A stretch of 64,000 nucleotides of DNA from CAVPHV01 sp963821095 (GTDB lineage: Bacteria; Actinomycetota; Acidimicrobiia; Spongiisociales; UBA5794), in assembly GCA_963821095.1 (NCBI GenBank), contig CAWGCJ010000022.1:378761-442760 (forward strand), in the 5' to 3' direction. The first letter of the stretch is position 1. The number at the start of each line of letters is the position of its first letter. The notes below the pieces were generated by a model. It was given only the letters and a program-made list of their open reading frames with translations, was not told where the DNA came from and did no database searches. Both the position numbers and the translations under genes were made by a program. Below are positions 37,383-46,828 of the stretch, piece by piece.

Positions 37383-38015
37383 TCACACGATTCGGCGTTC
37401 GGACGCCCATCGGGCCAGTTCGTGGCGGTTCGACAACTGCAGCTTGCGCAACACGGCTGAGACGTGCGTCTCGACGGTCTTCACCGAAATCGAGAGTCGG
37501 GTCGCGACCTGCTTGTAGGCATAGCCGCGTGCGATCTGGCGGAGGACCTCGCGTTCTCGCGGCGTCAGCTGGTCGAGTTCGGGATCGGCTTCGACCGGCA
37601 CCGTGTCTGAGAAGGCATCGAGCACGAAGCCGGCGAGCTTCGGTGAAAACACCGCGTCGCCGGCAGCGATCCGTTCGATCGCGTCCGCGAGTGCCTCCGG
37701 GTCGATTGACTTGGTGACGTATCCACGTGCACCTGCCCGGATCATCGCGATCACGTCCTCCGGAGCATCTGAGACCGAGAGCGCCAGGAAGCGGATGTCC
37801 GGGTTCGTTTCCAGCACATTGCCGACCACCGAGAGGCCGCCTCCGCCCGGCATGTGGACATCGACCAGCACGACATCGGGTCGGTGCTTGCGGATTCCGT
37901 CCACCGCGGCATCGACGTCGGTGGACGATCCGGCGACGTCGAAACGCTCGGAGAGTTCGGCACGTACGCCGCTCAGGAAGAGTTCATGGTCGTCAACGAG
38001 GTAGATAGATGTCAT
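37383..38015 (-). CDS. LuxR-family response regulator
   Basis: 210 residues: receiver domain with acidic pair in YLVDDHE, phospho-acceptor Asp52 (VLVDVHMPGG) and Lys102 (VTKS), then a C-terminal LuxR helix-turn-helix (LTPREREVLRQIARGYAYKQVATRL split over helices). The ATG overlaps the kinase stop (ATGA), so the pair is translated together. It probably responds to envelope stress through the PspC-containing kinase. Confidence 0.93.
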   Translation of the reverse strand: MTSIYLVDDHELFLSGVRAELSERFDVAGSSTDVDAAVDGIRKHRPDVVLVDVHMPGGGGLSVVGNVLETNPDIRFLALSVSDAPEDVIAMIRAGARGYVTKSIDPEALADAIERIAAGDAVFSPKLAGFVLDAFSDTVPVEADPELDQLTPREREVLRQIARGYAYKQVATRLSISVKTVETHVSAVLRKLQLSNRHELARWASERRIV

Positions 38016-39241
38016 CGGCTCCCCGATCGTAGATGGACTTCGGTGCCTTCGTCTGGCGTGGACACAACGAGTCGCCTCGCCACCGGACCGTGCCATGCGG
38101 GCGGTGATCGACTCAGAGATGCCCTTCCGGTCATCGGGCACGGTCTGCGGGTCGAATCCGACGCCCTGGTCGGTGATCCAGGCATCGACGGCGTCTTCGG
38201 TGCACTCGACGTAGACCGAGATGGTCCGGGCTCCGGAGTGCTCGGCCGCGTTGGCCATCGCCTCGGTGGCCGCGGCTACGAGAGGATTCGAGCTGTCGTC
38301 GAGGGCACGGTCCCCGACGACGACGACCTCGACCGGCACATCGAAATCGACCTCGACCTTGGACGGCGGCAGCGGCGATCGCTTCGCCGACGGTTCCGGT
38401 GGGTTCAAGACCGGTCGGCTCGAACAGCCACGTGCGGAGGTCGCGTTCCTGGGCACGGGCGAGGGTGATCATGCGTTGTGGGTCGTCGCTGCGCTGGATC
38501 ATCGCGAGCGTCTGGAGCACCGAGTCGTGGAGGTGCGCGGCCATGTCGGCGCGTTCCTGTTCCCGGATCCTTGCGCGGCGCTCGTCGGAAAGTTCCTCGA
38601 AGAGCCCCCAGACCCATGGCCCGAACAGAAGCATGAACCCGGCCGCGGTGAGGAGCACCGCGATGGCGGCCGGTCCGAGCGACTGGATGGAGTCGAGGGA
38701 GGCCAGCACGACCACGATCCCGACGGCCATGAGGGCCGCGCCAACGAAGATCTGGGTCTTGCTTCGGCCTCCGCCGTTCTCCGATGGACGGGTGAGGCGA
38801 GAGAGCCGCTTCCTGGACTCGGCGCTCGACCGGTCCCAGATGAGTGCGGCCCCGAAGATGACCAGGGTTGCCGGCCACACGACCGGGCCGAACCAGAGTC
38901 CGAAGGCTTCCAGAGCGATGAGGAGTGGCGAGGAACCCGACGCGAGGCCGACCTGCTGCCCGGTCGTTGCCGGATGGTCGGCCTCGATCATCGAGCCGTA
39001 CTGTTTCTCGTCTGGCGTGATGATCCAACCGGCGAGGTAGCAGAGGATCCCGAACCCGCCAGCGAGCGTCAGTGAGAGGAACCCCGCTGCGTACGTACAC
39101 CGTCGGAATGCCGAGGCGGGCAGCGATCCCCGCCGAGAGGCCGGCAACGACGCGATCGTCATTGGACCGCGTCAGGCGGCCGCTGAGGACCTGGAGGCGG
39201 TCCTGACGTCCCTGCTGATTGGATGCGGCGGTGTCGTCCAT
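38012..39241 (-). CDS. PspC-domain sensor histidine kinase (three frameshifts)
   Basis: About 408 residues after removing three extra bases (near 39105, 38365 and 38078). It starts with a PspC domain (RSNDDRVVAGLSAGIAARLGI, then LAGGFGILCYLAGWIITPDE), more membrane helices, a HisKA_3 dimerisation helix with the phosphorylated His in MAAHLHDSVLQTLAMIQ, and a HATPase_c domain (EAMANAAEHSGA N-box; ITDQGVGFDP G-box). All shifts are +1. The PspC sensor domain suggests detection of membrane stress. Divergently transcribed from a PspC/LiaF-like protein. Confidence 0.88.
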
Positions 39242-39372
39242 GCGATAGTGATGTTGTCACAGGCGCTCTCGGGCGACAACCCGTGACGACCCTGAGATCA
39301 CCCTGAGACCTCAGGGTTCGACCAGGAACATCCCCAATAGCGCTGCCCGGCCGCTCGGCGCATCATGGTCCC

Positions 39373-40660
39373 ATGAGCACATCAACCCAACCCCAGCAGC
39401 ACCCACCGCTCCGCGGCCGCTCAACGATCGTGCATTCGCCGGCGTGGCCGCTGGCCTGGCCCAGCGGTTCTCCGTCAATCCGGCATGGTTCCGGGTCGGC
39501 TTCGTATTGCTCGCTCTCGCAGGCGGAATCGGCTTCTTCCTCTATGCCCTTGGATGGCTCCTGATTCCCAGACGAGGGCAGCGACCAGTCGATCGCCGAG
39601 AGCCTGGTCGAAGGGTTCGATGGTTCGAATACGTCGATGGTGATCGGCGTGGTCCTGATCGGCATGGCTGCGGTCATCATCGTGTCGGGGTTCCAGTTGA
39701 TCTCAGGCAAGTTCGTGATGGCCGGAGTCCTCCTGGTCATCGGCGTGCTCCTCTATCGAGGTGACTTGACCTCCTCGAAGACGCCGTCCGAACCCGACGC
39801 CGCCGCCGGACGACGGGCCGAGGACCGATGACGACACCGAGTCGACGAAGGCAACGACGACGAGGGTCGAAGAAGAGGCCGCGGCGAACACGCCGAGGTC
39901 CGGAAGACCTTCGGTGGCTGGGGCGGCCACGATCGGCGGCTCGACGCGACGGCTCCAGCCGCGACCGCTCCGCTCGCCGCTGCTCCCCAGCCCAGACCCC
40001 GTCCACCGAAACCGAGGTCGATCCTTGGCCAATTGACGCTCGCTGCAATCCTGATCGTTCTGGGGGGCCTCGCCCTCCTGGACGCGGCTGACGTCCTGTA
40101 TCCGGAGCCCGTCCACTACCTCGCGGCCGCCGTCGGCGTGATCGGGGGAGGGTTGCTCGATCGGCACCCTCTTCGGGCGCGCCCGCTGGCTCGTCTTCAT
40201 CGGCCTCGTCCTCGCGCCGTTCCTGTTCCTCGCGAGCTTCGTCTCCGAATGGTCGTTCAGCGGCGAGGCCGGCGAGCGATATGTTCAGGTGCGGACGATT
40301 GATGATCTCGAGGCCGTCAACTACGAGTACGACCACGCTGCAGGCGTCCTCGAACTCGACTTCCGTTGGTTCGAGCCACCATCTGAGGGCTACCCGATCT
40401 CGATCGATGCCCGGGTGAGCGCAGGTGAACTGCGGATCTGGCTCCCTCAAGACGCTCGGGCGGTAGTGACCGGATCGGCCGGCCTCGGATCAGTTGAGAT
40501 CCTCGGCGACCAGAGCGCCGGAATCGGCGTCTCGAACACCGTCGAGATCAACACGAATCAACCCGGGACGATCTTCACGATCTACGCCAGAGCCGACTTC
40601 GGATCGGTCGTCGTCGACGTTCCGCTCGAGAACGTCCCCGAGCCCCTGCGGGAGGGATAG
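39373..40660 (+). CDS. PspC/LiaF-like membrane protein (about five frameshifts)
   Basis: A single locus of about 428 residues broken into several frames. N-terminal PspC domain (AGVAAGLAQRFSVNPAWFRVGF, FFLYALGWLLIP), two further helices (MVIGVVLIGMAAVII), a Pro/Ala-rich linker, two more helices (LAAILIVLGGLALLDAADV; RARWLVFIGLVLAPFLFL), and a C-terminal extracytoplasmic beta domain (ARVSAGELRIWLPQDARAVV, DFGSVVVDVPLEN) like that of LiaF-type proteins. Shifts lie near 39414 (one base missing), 39572, 39800, 39900 and 40152. Probably the partner or target of the divergent PspC kinase. Confidence 0.78.
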
Positions 40661-40664
40661 CACC

Positions 40665-40877
40665 ATGTACCGTCACCGATTCGACGCCATCTCTTTCGTG
40701 TTCGGTCTGCTCTTCGTCGGCATGGCGTTCCTCGCCCCGAACTACCACTGGTTCTCCAATGACGTGTCGCGCTGGATCGTCCCGGGAGCCGTGCTGCTGC
40801 TCGGCGCGGGCCTTGCCATCTCGGCAATCGCGACGAATCAGAAGGCGAACCAGCCAGATGACCATTCCGCGGTATAG
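40665..40877 (+). CDS. Small two-helix membrane protein
   Basis: 70 residues with helices at about 9-26 and 38-56. It starts 5 bp after the PspC/LiaF-like gene and is probably in the same transcript. No named family. Confidence 0.7.
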   Translation: MYRHRFDAISFVFGLLFVGMAFLAPNYHWFSNDVSRWIVPGAVLLLGAGLAISAIATNQKANQPDDHSAV

Positions 40878-40934
40878 CCCTTCCGCGGCCTGGGGCCGCG
40901 CGGTACGCTGTGTCAAGCGTCCAGAGGGACACGT

Positions 40935-41315
40935 ATGCCCGCACCGAAGAAGTTCAAGCCCGGCCCAACGACCTCACGGTCGTATACGACCGGGTTCAGC
41001 AACTCCCGCATCAAGGGCCGTCACGCCGTTGTCCCACCTCCACCGAAGCCGGGTGTGGCTCCGGACGAAGACGTCGAAGTCGATGTCGAAGAGGTGACCG
41101 TCGTCATGAGCGGACCGTCGAAGTACGAGCAGCGTTCGATGGGCGCCTACGTGGATCCCAGCGTCTCGATCGATCTCGACGCACTCGACGACGTCGACGA
41201 ACCAGTTGAGGTCGTTGCGCCGGTGCGGTCCCCGCGAATCGTGTTCGGTGAGTGGAGATCCGAGTCCGATCTCGAGGGAACGCACTACCACCGCAAGGAC
41301 TCGCGGCTGATCTGA
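40935..41315 (+). CDS. Hypothetical acidic protein
   Basis: 126 residues, basic N-terminal third (APKKFKPGPTTSRSY) and acidic middle (DEDVEVDVEEVTVV; DLDALDDVDEPVEV), probably mostly disordered. Ribosome-binding site GAGGG lies before the ATG. Unrecognised. It ends at the base before the LCP stop, convergent. Confidence 0.55.
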   Translation: MPAPKKFKPGPTTSRSYTTGFSNSRIKGRHAVVPPPPKPGVAPDEDVEVDVEEVTVVMSGPSKYEQRSMGAYVDPSVSIDLDALDDVDEPVEVVAPVRSPRIVFGEWRSESDLEGTHYHRKDSRLI

Positions 41316-42765
41316 TCAGGTGCCGGGTGCGACCGGGCAGTCCTCGGAATCCTGCAGGTTGAGTTCGATTTTCGCCAACTCCGGATCGTCGATCACGAGC
41401 TGAACGTGCTCGTGGACGAGGTCGATGTTGGCGATGCGGCCAGGCTTCCCGTCGTCGCGGAACTTCAGGTGGTACTCCGGCGGAATGAACCGGACGGAGA
41501 CAACTTCTTCGATCTCCACCGAGGGCAGTAGTTCGACGAGCTTCGGGAGGAGGTCGACCGGGATGTCCGTCGTGGTCGTCTCCTTGATGACCTCGGCGAA
41601 CTTGCCGAAGTTCAGGAGCAGCGACGTGGGGTCGGTCTGTTCCATGGCGGCCTCGAGGACACAGCGCTGGCGCGACATGCGGAAGTAGTCGCTGTCGGCA
41701 TGGCGGGTGCGGGCGTACGCCAACGCCTCGACGCCGTCCATCTGCTGCTGACCTTGCTCGATGACGAGACGGGTGAGCGTTCCGTCGAGGAGCGGGTACT
41801 CGTCGTCGACGATCTGCTCCGGCACGTAGATGTCGACGCCGCCGATCGCGTCGATGATGTCGACGAACCCGTCGAGGTTCACGAGGGCGTAGTAGTGGAT
41901 GGGGATGCCGAGGAACTCGGAGATCACGCCTTTCACGGCGTTCTCCGGTGGCTCGCCCGGTCCGGGGAAGGCCTCCGGATGCTGCTCGCCCTGGATCCAC
42001 AGTTCGTTGATCAATTCCGGGTAGCAGTTGCAGTCCCAGATCCCGTGACCTTCGGGGAGCGGGGAGTAGGTCCAGTTCCGCGGCACCTGGAACATGGCCG
42101 CTTCGCCGGTCTTCGGATCGATGCTGACGGTGATCATCGTGTCGGTGCGGATGCCGGTCCGTCCGACCCCGAAGTCACCGCCGAGCAGCAGGATGTTCAG
42201 CCGATCGAGATCCTCCCACGGCTGTCTCCTCGACCACGGTTGTGGTGGTCGACGACGTGGTCGACCCGGAGGCGTCGGTGTCGCCCGTGGAGGCAGCGCC
42301 GGCCAGTGTCGTCGTGGTGGTCGCAGAAGCTTCGCCGTCGTCGAAGACGGTCGTGATCAGGCTGTACTGAACGAGGTCGTAGTAGCCGAACACGACGTGG
42401 GGCATGAGGAGGAACGCTCCGAGGGCCACCATCGCGGTGAGCCCAACGACGCGGCTGACTGACGAACCCGTCGTCGATGCGGACCGATAGGCATCGTCTG
42501 CGGCCCATACCCGGTATCCGAGGAGGGCGATGTTGACGATCATCAAGAGGATCATCGACGTCGGCTTCACGAAGGCCGTGAGGATGGAGACCTTGTCGTG
42601 GAAGAAGAACAGCAAGACGGCGAGCACTACGACATCGATGATGAAGAGGTTGCGTGCCTTCTTCCGGTCGCCGGTGAGCAACTGACCGAGACCCGGGAGA
42701 AGGGCCGATGCACCTGCGGCGAGGAGCGGATGTGGCGAGCGTGATTCGGATCGTTTGCCCGTCAT
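41316..42765 (-). CDS. LytR-CpsA-Psr (LCP) family cell-wall glycopolymer ligase (one frameshift)
   Basis: About 482 residues after removing one extra G in the GGG run near 42205. The N-terminal part has four membrane helices and a Thr/Ser-rich linker; the LCP catalytic domain begins RLNILLLGGDFGVGRTG and RTDTMITVSIDPKTG (catalytic Asp/Arg) and continues with ALVNLDGFVDIIDAIGGVDI and YARTRHADSDYFRMSRQR. It transfers lipid-linked glycopolymers to peptidoglycan outside the cell. Divergent from the flippase-transferase fusion, which may make the polymer precursor. Confidence 0.9.
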
Positions 42766-42771
42766 ACGCGC

Positions 42772-42777
42772 ATGGTA
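42772..42777 (-). promoter_or_regulatory. Leaderless-type -10 box TACCAT
   Basis: On the minus strand TACCAT ends 6 bases before the ATG of the LCP gene. Confidence 0.4.
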
Positions 42778-42872
42778 GGAATCGCGCCCCAGTAGTCGTG
42801 GCAACGGTCGCGTCGGCATCGGAGGTACGGGAGTATCCTGCGGGAACCCGACGACGATCGTGAAGCTCACCA

Positions 42873-44801
42873 GTGAACGACACCCCCATCGACGACGAAT
42901 CTGCCGACTCGCCCGAGCACGCGCACCGTACCCGGTACGCGTACATGCGGAGCGATGGCACACTCGACATCGTCCTGGGGAGCCTCGTCGCCGGCCTCGG
43001 CGCCTATGCCTATCAGTTCCTCGGTGGTCGTAGCCTCGGAGAGGAGGCGTTTGCCCCGATCGCAGCTCTTCTGACGGCCCACTTCCTGGCCTTCGTTATC
43101 ATCCTGCTGCCGATCGAGCAGTTCGTAATTCGCCGCATCACCCTCGGTTACCAGGGTTGGGTCGTTCCTATTCGGGCCATCGCCTTGACGATCTCAGCGG
43201 CGGCCGTGGCCGCAGTCGTCGTGTGGGCGTCGGCCGATACGTACTTCGACGGCGATTCGTCTTTCGTATGGTTCGTCATCGCGACCGTTGGCTTCCACTT
43301 CTTCTTCGTGGTCGGTCGCGGCTACCTCGCCGGGTACCGTCGCTTCCGCTCGTACGGCTACGTCAGCGGCGCGGCGTCAATGCTGCGACTGGCAATCGCG
43401 CTGCTCGTGGTGATCATCGGGCCGACGGTGACGGGGTTCGCGTGGGCCCAGGTCCTCGGCCCTCTCGTGATCTTCTTCTGGCGGCCGTGGCGTACGCCGG
43501 GGGAGCGCCGGACCGGCTCGCGAGGCGAACTCGACGACGAGCATGTTGAGCGGGTCGGGGAGAAGGGGCTGCTCTCGGGCCTCGTACTCTCATCGGCCGC
43601 CTCCCAGGCGCTCCTGCTCGCGGGACCGCTGGTCGCCGGTGCCCTCGGCGCCACGGCAGCCCAGTTCTCGATCACGTATGCCACGCTCGTCCTGGCCCGT
43701 GCTCCGCTGACGCTCGGCTACAACCTGATTGCAAGGGTTCTGCCACCGTTCACCGAGATGGCGGCGCGGGGAGAGCGCCGTGAGTTGCGGTCGTGGGCCC
43801 GAGGCATGGGTATCGCAGGCGTGGCCCTCGCCTTCGTGGGCGCAGGGATCGGGGCGATCCTCGGTCCGCCGATGGTCGCCGTGGCATTCGGCGACGGTTT
43901 CCGACCCAGCGCGACCGTTGCGGCGCTTGCGGCGGCCGGTGTCGTCCTCGCCTCCGCAGGTCTGTTCATTGGCCAGATCCTCGTGGCCCGCGGACGGGCA
44001 GTCCGTCTTGCTGTCGCATGGTTCATTGCGGTCGCTGCAGCGGTGGTGGCGGTGATCGTCCCGATCTCCGATCCTGTGGTGCACGTGGTGGTGGCGTTCG
44101 TCGTCGGAGAGACCTTCGCCCTGGCGGCGCTCGTCATCGGCGCCCTCATGCGCGACCCCGAGGAGGGGGAGATCTCGCACGGGTACGCCGTGGCGAAGCG
44201 CTCCCTCGACATTGCGGTGGCGCTCATCGCCATGTTGCTGCTGGGCCCGGTGCTGTTGATCTCGGCGGTCGCCGTCAAGGTCGACTCCCGCGGTCCCGCG
44301 TTCTTCCGTCAGCTCCGGACCGGCCGGGACGGCGTGGACTTCTGGATGGTGAAGCTGCGCACCATGGCGTTCGACCACGACGATGCTGTCTTCCACGAAC
44401 ACCTGGAACAACTCCAGGACAGCCAGGAGGACGCGGAGTACACGATCAGGATCGACGACGATCCCCGAATCACCAGGGTCGGCGGTTTCCTGCGGCGATG
44501 GTCCCTCGATGAACTCCCGAACCTCTGGAACGTACTCAAGGGGTCCATGTCGCTCGTCGGCCCACGACCGCTCGTCCCGGAGGAGGCCGACCTTGTTGGC
44601 CTCGACAACCCCCGGTTCCTGGTGAAGCCCGGCATCACCGGGTACGCCCAGGTGCACGGGCGCGACTCCATCTCGATCTCCGAGCGGACAGCCCTCGACG
44701 ACGAATATGTCGAGATTCGCTCGATGAAGGTCGACATCAAGATCCTCTTCGAGACGTTCGGAACGGTGTTCAGGACCAAGGGCGAGGACTCTCGGATCTG
44801 A
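42873..44801 (+). CDS. Polysaccharide flippase fused to polyprenyl-phosphate sugar phosphotransferase
   Basis: 642-residue uninterrupted frame. Residues about 25-430 form 12 or so helices of a MOP/Wzx-type flippase (GATAAQFSITYATLVLARAPLTLG; AGLFIGQILVARGRAVRLA). Residues about 440-642 are a complete bacterial sugar transferase: KRSLDIAVALIAML membrane segment, FWMVKLRTM, DDDPRITRVGGFLRRWSLDELPNLWNVLKG (split over the motif), SLVGPRPLVPEE and PGITGYAQVHGRD. The second part links the first sugar-phosphate to undecaprenyl phosphate; the first would flip the finished lipid-linked unit. These are normally separate proteins at opposite ends of the pathway. GTG start. Confidence 0.88.
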   Translation: MNDTPIDDESADSPEHAHRTRYAYMRSDGTLDIVLGSLVAGLGAYAYQFLGGRSLGEEAFAPIAALLTAHFLAFVIILLPIEQFVIRRITLGYQGWVVPIRAIALTISAAAVAAVVVWASADTYFDGDSSFVWFVIATVGFHFFFVVGRGYLAGYRRFRSYGYVSGAASMLRLAIALLVVIIGPTVTGFAWAQVLGPLVIFFWRPWRTPGERRTGSRGELDDEHVERVGEKGLLSGLVLSSAASQALLLAGPLVAGALGATAAQFSITYATLVLARAPLTLGYNLIARVLPPFTEMAARGERRELRSWARGMGIAGVALAFVGAGIGAILGPPMVAVAFGDGFRPSATVAALAAAGVVLASAGLFIGQILVARGRAVRLAVAWFIAVAAAVVAVIVPISDPVVHVVVAFVVGETFALAALVIGALMRDPEEGEISHGYAVAKRSLDIAVALIAMLLLGPVLLISAVAVKVDSRGPAFFRQLRTGRDGVDFWMVKLRTMAFDHDDAVFHEHLEQLQDSQEDAEYTIRIDDDPRITRVGGFLRRWSLDELPNLWNVLKGSMSLVGPRPLVPEEADLVGLDNPRFLVKPGITGYAQVHGRDSISISERTALDDEYVEIRSMKVDIKILFETFGTVFRTKGEDSRI

Positions 44802-44827
44802 GTGGATGGAATGGCGTCGGGGTGCGG

Positions 44828-44833
44828 TAGCGT
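44828..44833 (+). promoter_or_regulatory. Leaderless-type -10 box TAGCGT
   Basis: TAGCGT ends 9 bases before ATG 44843 of the CoA-binding protein gene. Confidence 0.35.
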
Positions 44834-44842
44834 TCCACCCCC

Positions 44843-45244
44843 ATGGATACCATCAGCACACTGCTCAACGAAGGTGACCCGGTGATCGCGATCGTCGGCG
44901 CTACCGACAACCCCGAGAAGTACGGGAATCGCGTCTACCGCGACCTCAAGGGGAAGGGCTTCCGGGTCTATCCCGTGAATCCCACCAAGGACACGATCGA
45001 CGGCGACACCGCGTACGGCGATCTTGGAGACCTCCCGGAGACACCGGACATCGTCAATTTCGTCGTGCCCCCACCCCGAACGCTCCGGCACCTGCAGCGC
45101 GCCAAGGAACTCAGCTTGATGAACGCGTGGATCCAGCCGGGTGCCGAGAATGAGGACGTTCTGGCCTATCTCGCCGACAACGACTTCGACTACCTTGCCA
45201 ACGCTTGCATCATGGTCCAGTCACGACGTCACTCGGCAATCTGA
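44843..45244 (+). CDS. CoA-binding domain protein (YccU-like)
   Basis: 133-residue Rossmann-fold protein: VIAIVGATDNPEKYGNRVYRDLKGKGF at the N-terminus, VNPTKDTIDGDTAYGDL, VNFVVPPPRTL and a C-terminal NACIMVQSR. This matches small CoA-binding proteins of unknown physiological role. Confidence 0.88.
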   Translation: MDTISTLLNEGDPVIAIVGATDNPEKYGNRVYRDLKGKGFRVYPVNPTKDTIDGDTAYGDLGDLPETPDIVNFVVPPPRTLRHLQRAKELSLMNAWIQPGAENEDVLAYLADNDFDYLANACIMVQSRRHSAI

Positions 45245-45306
45245 CCCTTTCGCGGGACCCCGCGAGCGAGGTACAATCCCTGTGGGGCTCGATCAGGGGG
45301 ATCGAC

Positions 45307-45996
45307 ATGACGATTGAAGAACTGCGCCATGCGGTGCGTTCTCTGCCGGGTGTCGCGTCAGTCGACGTGACACCGCAAGTTGGCGCGCCTCCCCTCGTAC
45401 GAGTCTGGACCGACGGCACCATGCCAGACGTCGAGGTGCAACGCTCGGTCGAGCGACTCGTCTCTACCGGTGCGTTCGCCGGTGTCGGTTCCGATGCCGG
45501 GTCCGTGGCTAGTCCTTCGGACAGCCGTGACTACGACGACCTCCCGCCGGCGGAGCCGGCGAAACGGCGAAGCGGTCTCGGACGCAGCCTCGTCGAGACG
45601 TTGCCGCATGCGTTCGCCGAACCGGAACCCTCCCACCTCGCGACCGAAGAGCGCACGATCGAACGCGACGGGCGCTTTCTCAGACTGGCGATCGAGGAGA
45701 CGTCGGAGGGGGTCGACATTCGCGCGATCGACGACCTCGGTCAGGAAGCCGAAGCAGTCGTCGAACCGGGCCCCGACGGCCTGACGATCGCGGTTGCATC
45801 CGCGGTTGCCCGCCTCCGCGGATTCCCCGCGCCGTCCCGGGTCGCGACGAACACACGTGATGTGGACGGCACGACGGTGGTGACCGTGCTCCTCGAACTC
45901 TCGACCGGGGAGAAGGCAGCGGGTGCCGCCATCGTCACCGGAGGACTCCCGTTCACTGTCGGGCGTGCCGTGGACAGCGCCCTCACCGCCCTGTGA
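45307..45996 (+). CDS. Uncharacterised two-domain protein
   Basis: 229 residues, preceded by a purine-rich GGGGG leader and a TACAAT box about 30 bp upstream. The N-terminal 60 residues look like a small alpha/beta domain (ELRHAVRSLPGVASVDVTPQ). The C-terminal 100 residues (AIDDLGQEAEAVVEPGPDGL, VVTVLLELSTGEKAAGAAIV, AVDSALTAL) resemble by eye the regulatory dimer domain of 2-isopropylmalate synthase, without the catalytic part. Function unknown; the resemblance is a hypothesis. Confidence 0.6.
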   Translation: MTIEELRHAVRSLPGVASVDVTPQVGAPPLVRVWTDGTMPDVEVQRSVERLVSTGAFAGVGSDAGSVASPSDSRDYDDLPPAEPAKRRSGLGRSLVETLPHAFAEPEPSHLATEERTIERDGRFLRLAIEETSEGVDIRAIDDLGQEAEAVVEPGPDGLTIAVASAVARLRGFPAPSRVATNTRDVDGTTVVTVLLELSTGEKAAGAAIVTGGLPFTVGRAVDSALTAL

Positions 45997-46057
45997 ACAC
46001 ATTTCGTTGCCCGAGTGCAACGAGACCGAAGACCTCGCCGGGCGGAGAACCAACGAC

Positions 46058-46327
46058 GTGATCACCGTCACCTGCGGATCATGCGGCGCTTCCTGGACGA
46101 GGGACCTCGCACCCAAGTGCCCGAAATGTGGCGGAGACGACATGCAATCGGCACCGCTCGCGATCGTCGAGAAGGGGAGAGGCACCCAACTCTCGGTCGT
46201 CGGGACCCGGATCGTGATGCTCTGCTCGGAGTGCGACGCCGAGGCGCTCGAGCGGTACCACCGCAACCGGCCGAATCCGCTGATGCCCGACGAACTCCCA
46301 ACGATCGATCCAGAGGGCGAGCAGTAA
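46058..46327 (+). CDS. Small zinc-ribbon protein
   Basis: 89 residues from GTG 46058 with CGSC and CPKC pairs 13 residues apart and a later CSEC, so one complete zinc ribbon plus an extra pair. ATP/DNA-binding motifs are absent. Likely a metal-binding regulator or structural protein; unrecognised family. Confidence 0.6.
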   Translation: MITVTCGSCGASWTRDLAPKCPKCGGDDMQSAPLAIVEKGRGTQLSVVGTRIVMLCSECDAEALERYHRNRPNPLMPDELPTIDPEGEQ

Positions 46328-46363
46328 GCGGCTGCAGTTTGAGATGGCAGATCGGTCCGTGGT

Positions 46364-46765
46364 CTACACCGGTTCTGGCACGCTCTGCTTGGTCGGGAGT
46401 TGGGCGATGTAGACCACGAGCGCCGAGGCAAGCACGACGAGTCCGATCCTGATGAACATCGGCTCGACGACGAACACCACCGAAATCGTGAACGTCACGA
46501 TGATCGCGACGATGGCGACCGTCTTGGCCCGAATCGTGAACCCGAGGCCCGCTCGCCAGTCTCGGACGATGCCGCCGAACAGCCGGTTGTTGACCAGCCA
46601 CTCGTCGAACCGCTCCGACGATTTCGAGAAGAAGAACGCGGCGAGCAGCACCGGTCCGACGGTTGGGATCAGCGGAACGGCGACGCCAATGAACGCCGTC
46701 CCCAGGAAGAAGAATCCGAGGACGAGGAACAACGATCGGAGCACGCGGCTCTTGGCAACGGTCAT
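46364..46765 (-). CDS. DUF454 (YbaN family) membrane protein
   Basis: 133 residues with the family core VAVPLIPTVGPVLLAAFFFSKSSERFDEWLVNN and FGGIVRDW followed by two helices. Inner membrane, unknown function. Confidence 0.9.
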   Translation of the reverse strand: MTVAKSRVLRSLFLVLGFFFLGTAFIGVAVPLIPTVGPVLLAAFFFSKSSERFDEWLVNNRLFGGIVRDWRAGLGFTIRAKTVAIVAIIVTFTISVVFVVEPMFIRIGLVVLASALVVYIAQLPTKQSVPEPV

Positions 46766-46774
46766 TGGGACGGA

Positions 46775-46780
46775 AGCGTA
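46775..46780 (-). promoter_or_regulatory. Leaderless-type -10 box TACGCT
   Basis: Minus-strand TACGCT, 9 bases before the DUF454 ATG. It sits back to back with the promoter of the next gene. Confidence 0.35.
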
Positions 46781-46816
46781 CCGGGGTCCTGCGCCGACAG
46801 CCCGTCGGATTGGCGG

Positions 46817-46822
46817 TACATT
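46817..46822 (+). promoter_or_regulatory. Leaderless-type -10 box TACATT
   Basis: TACATT lies 6 bases before ATG 46829. Confidence 0.45.
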
Positions 46823-46828
46823 GAGACG

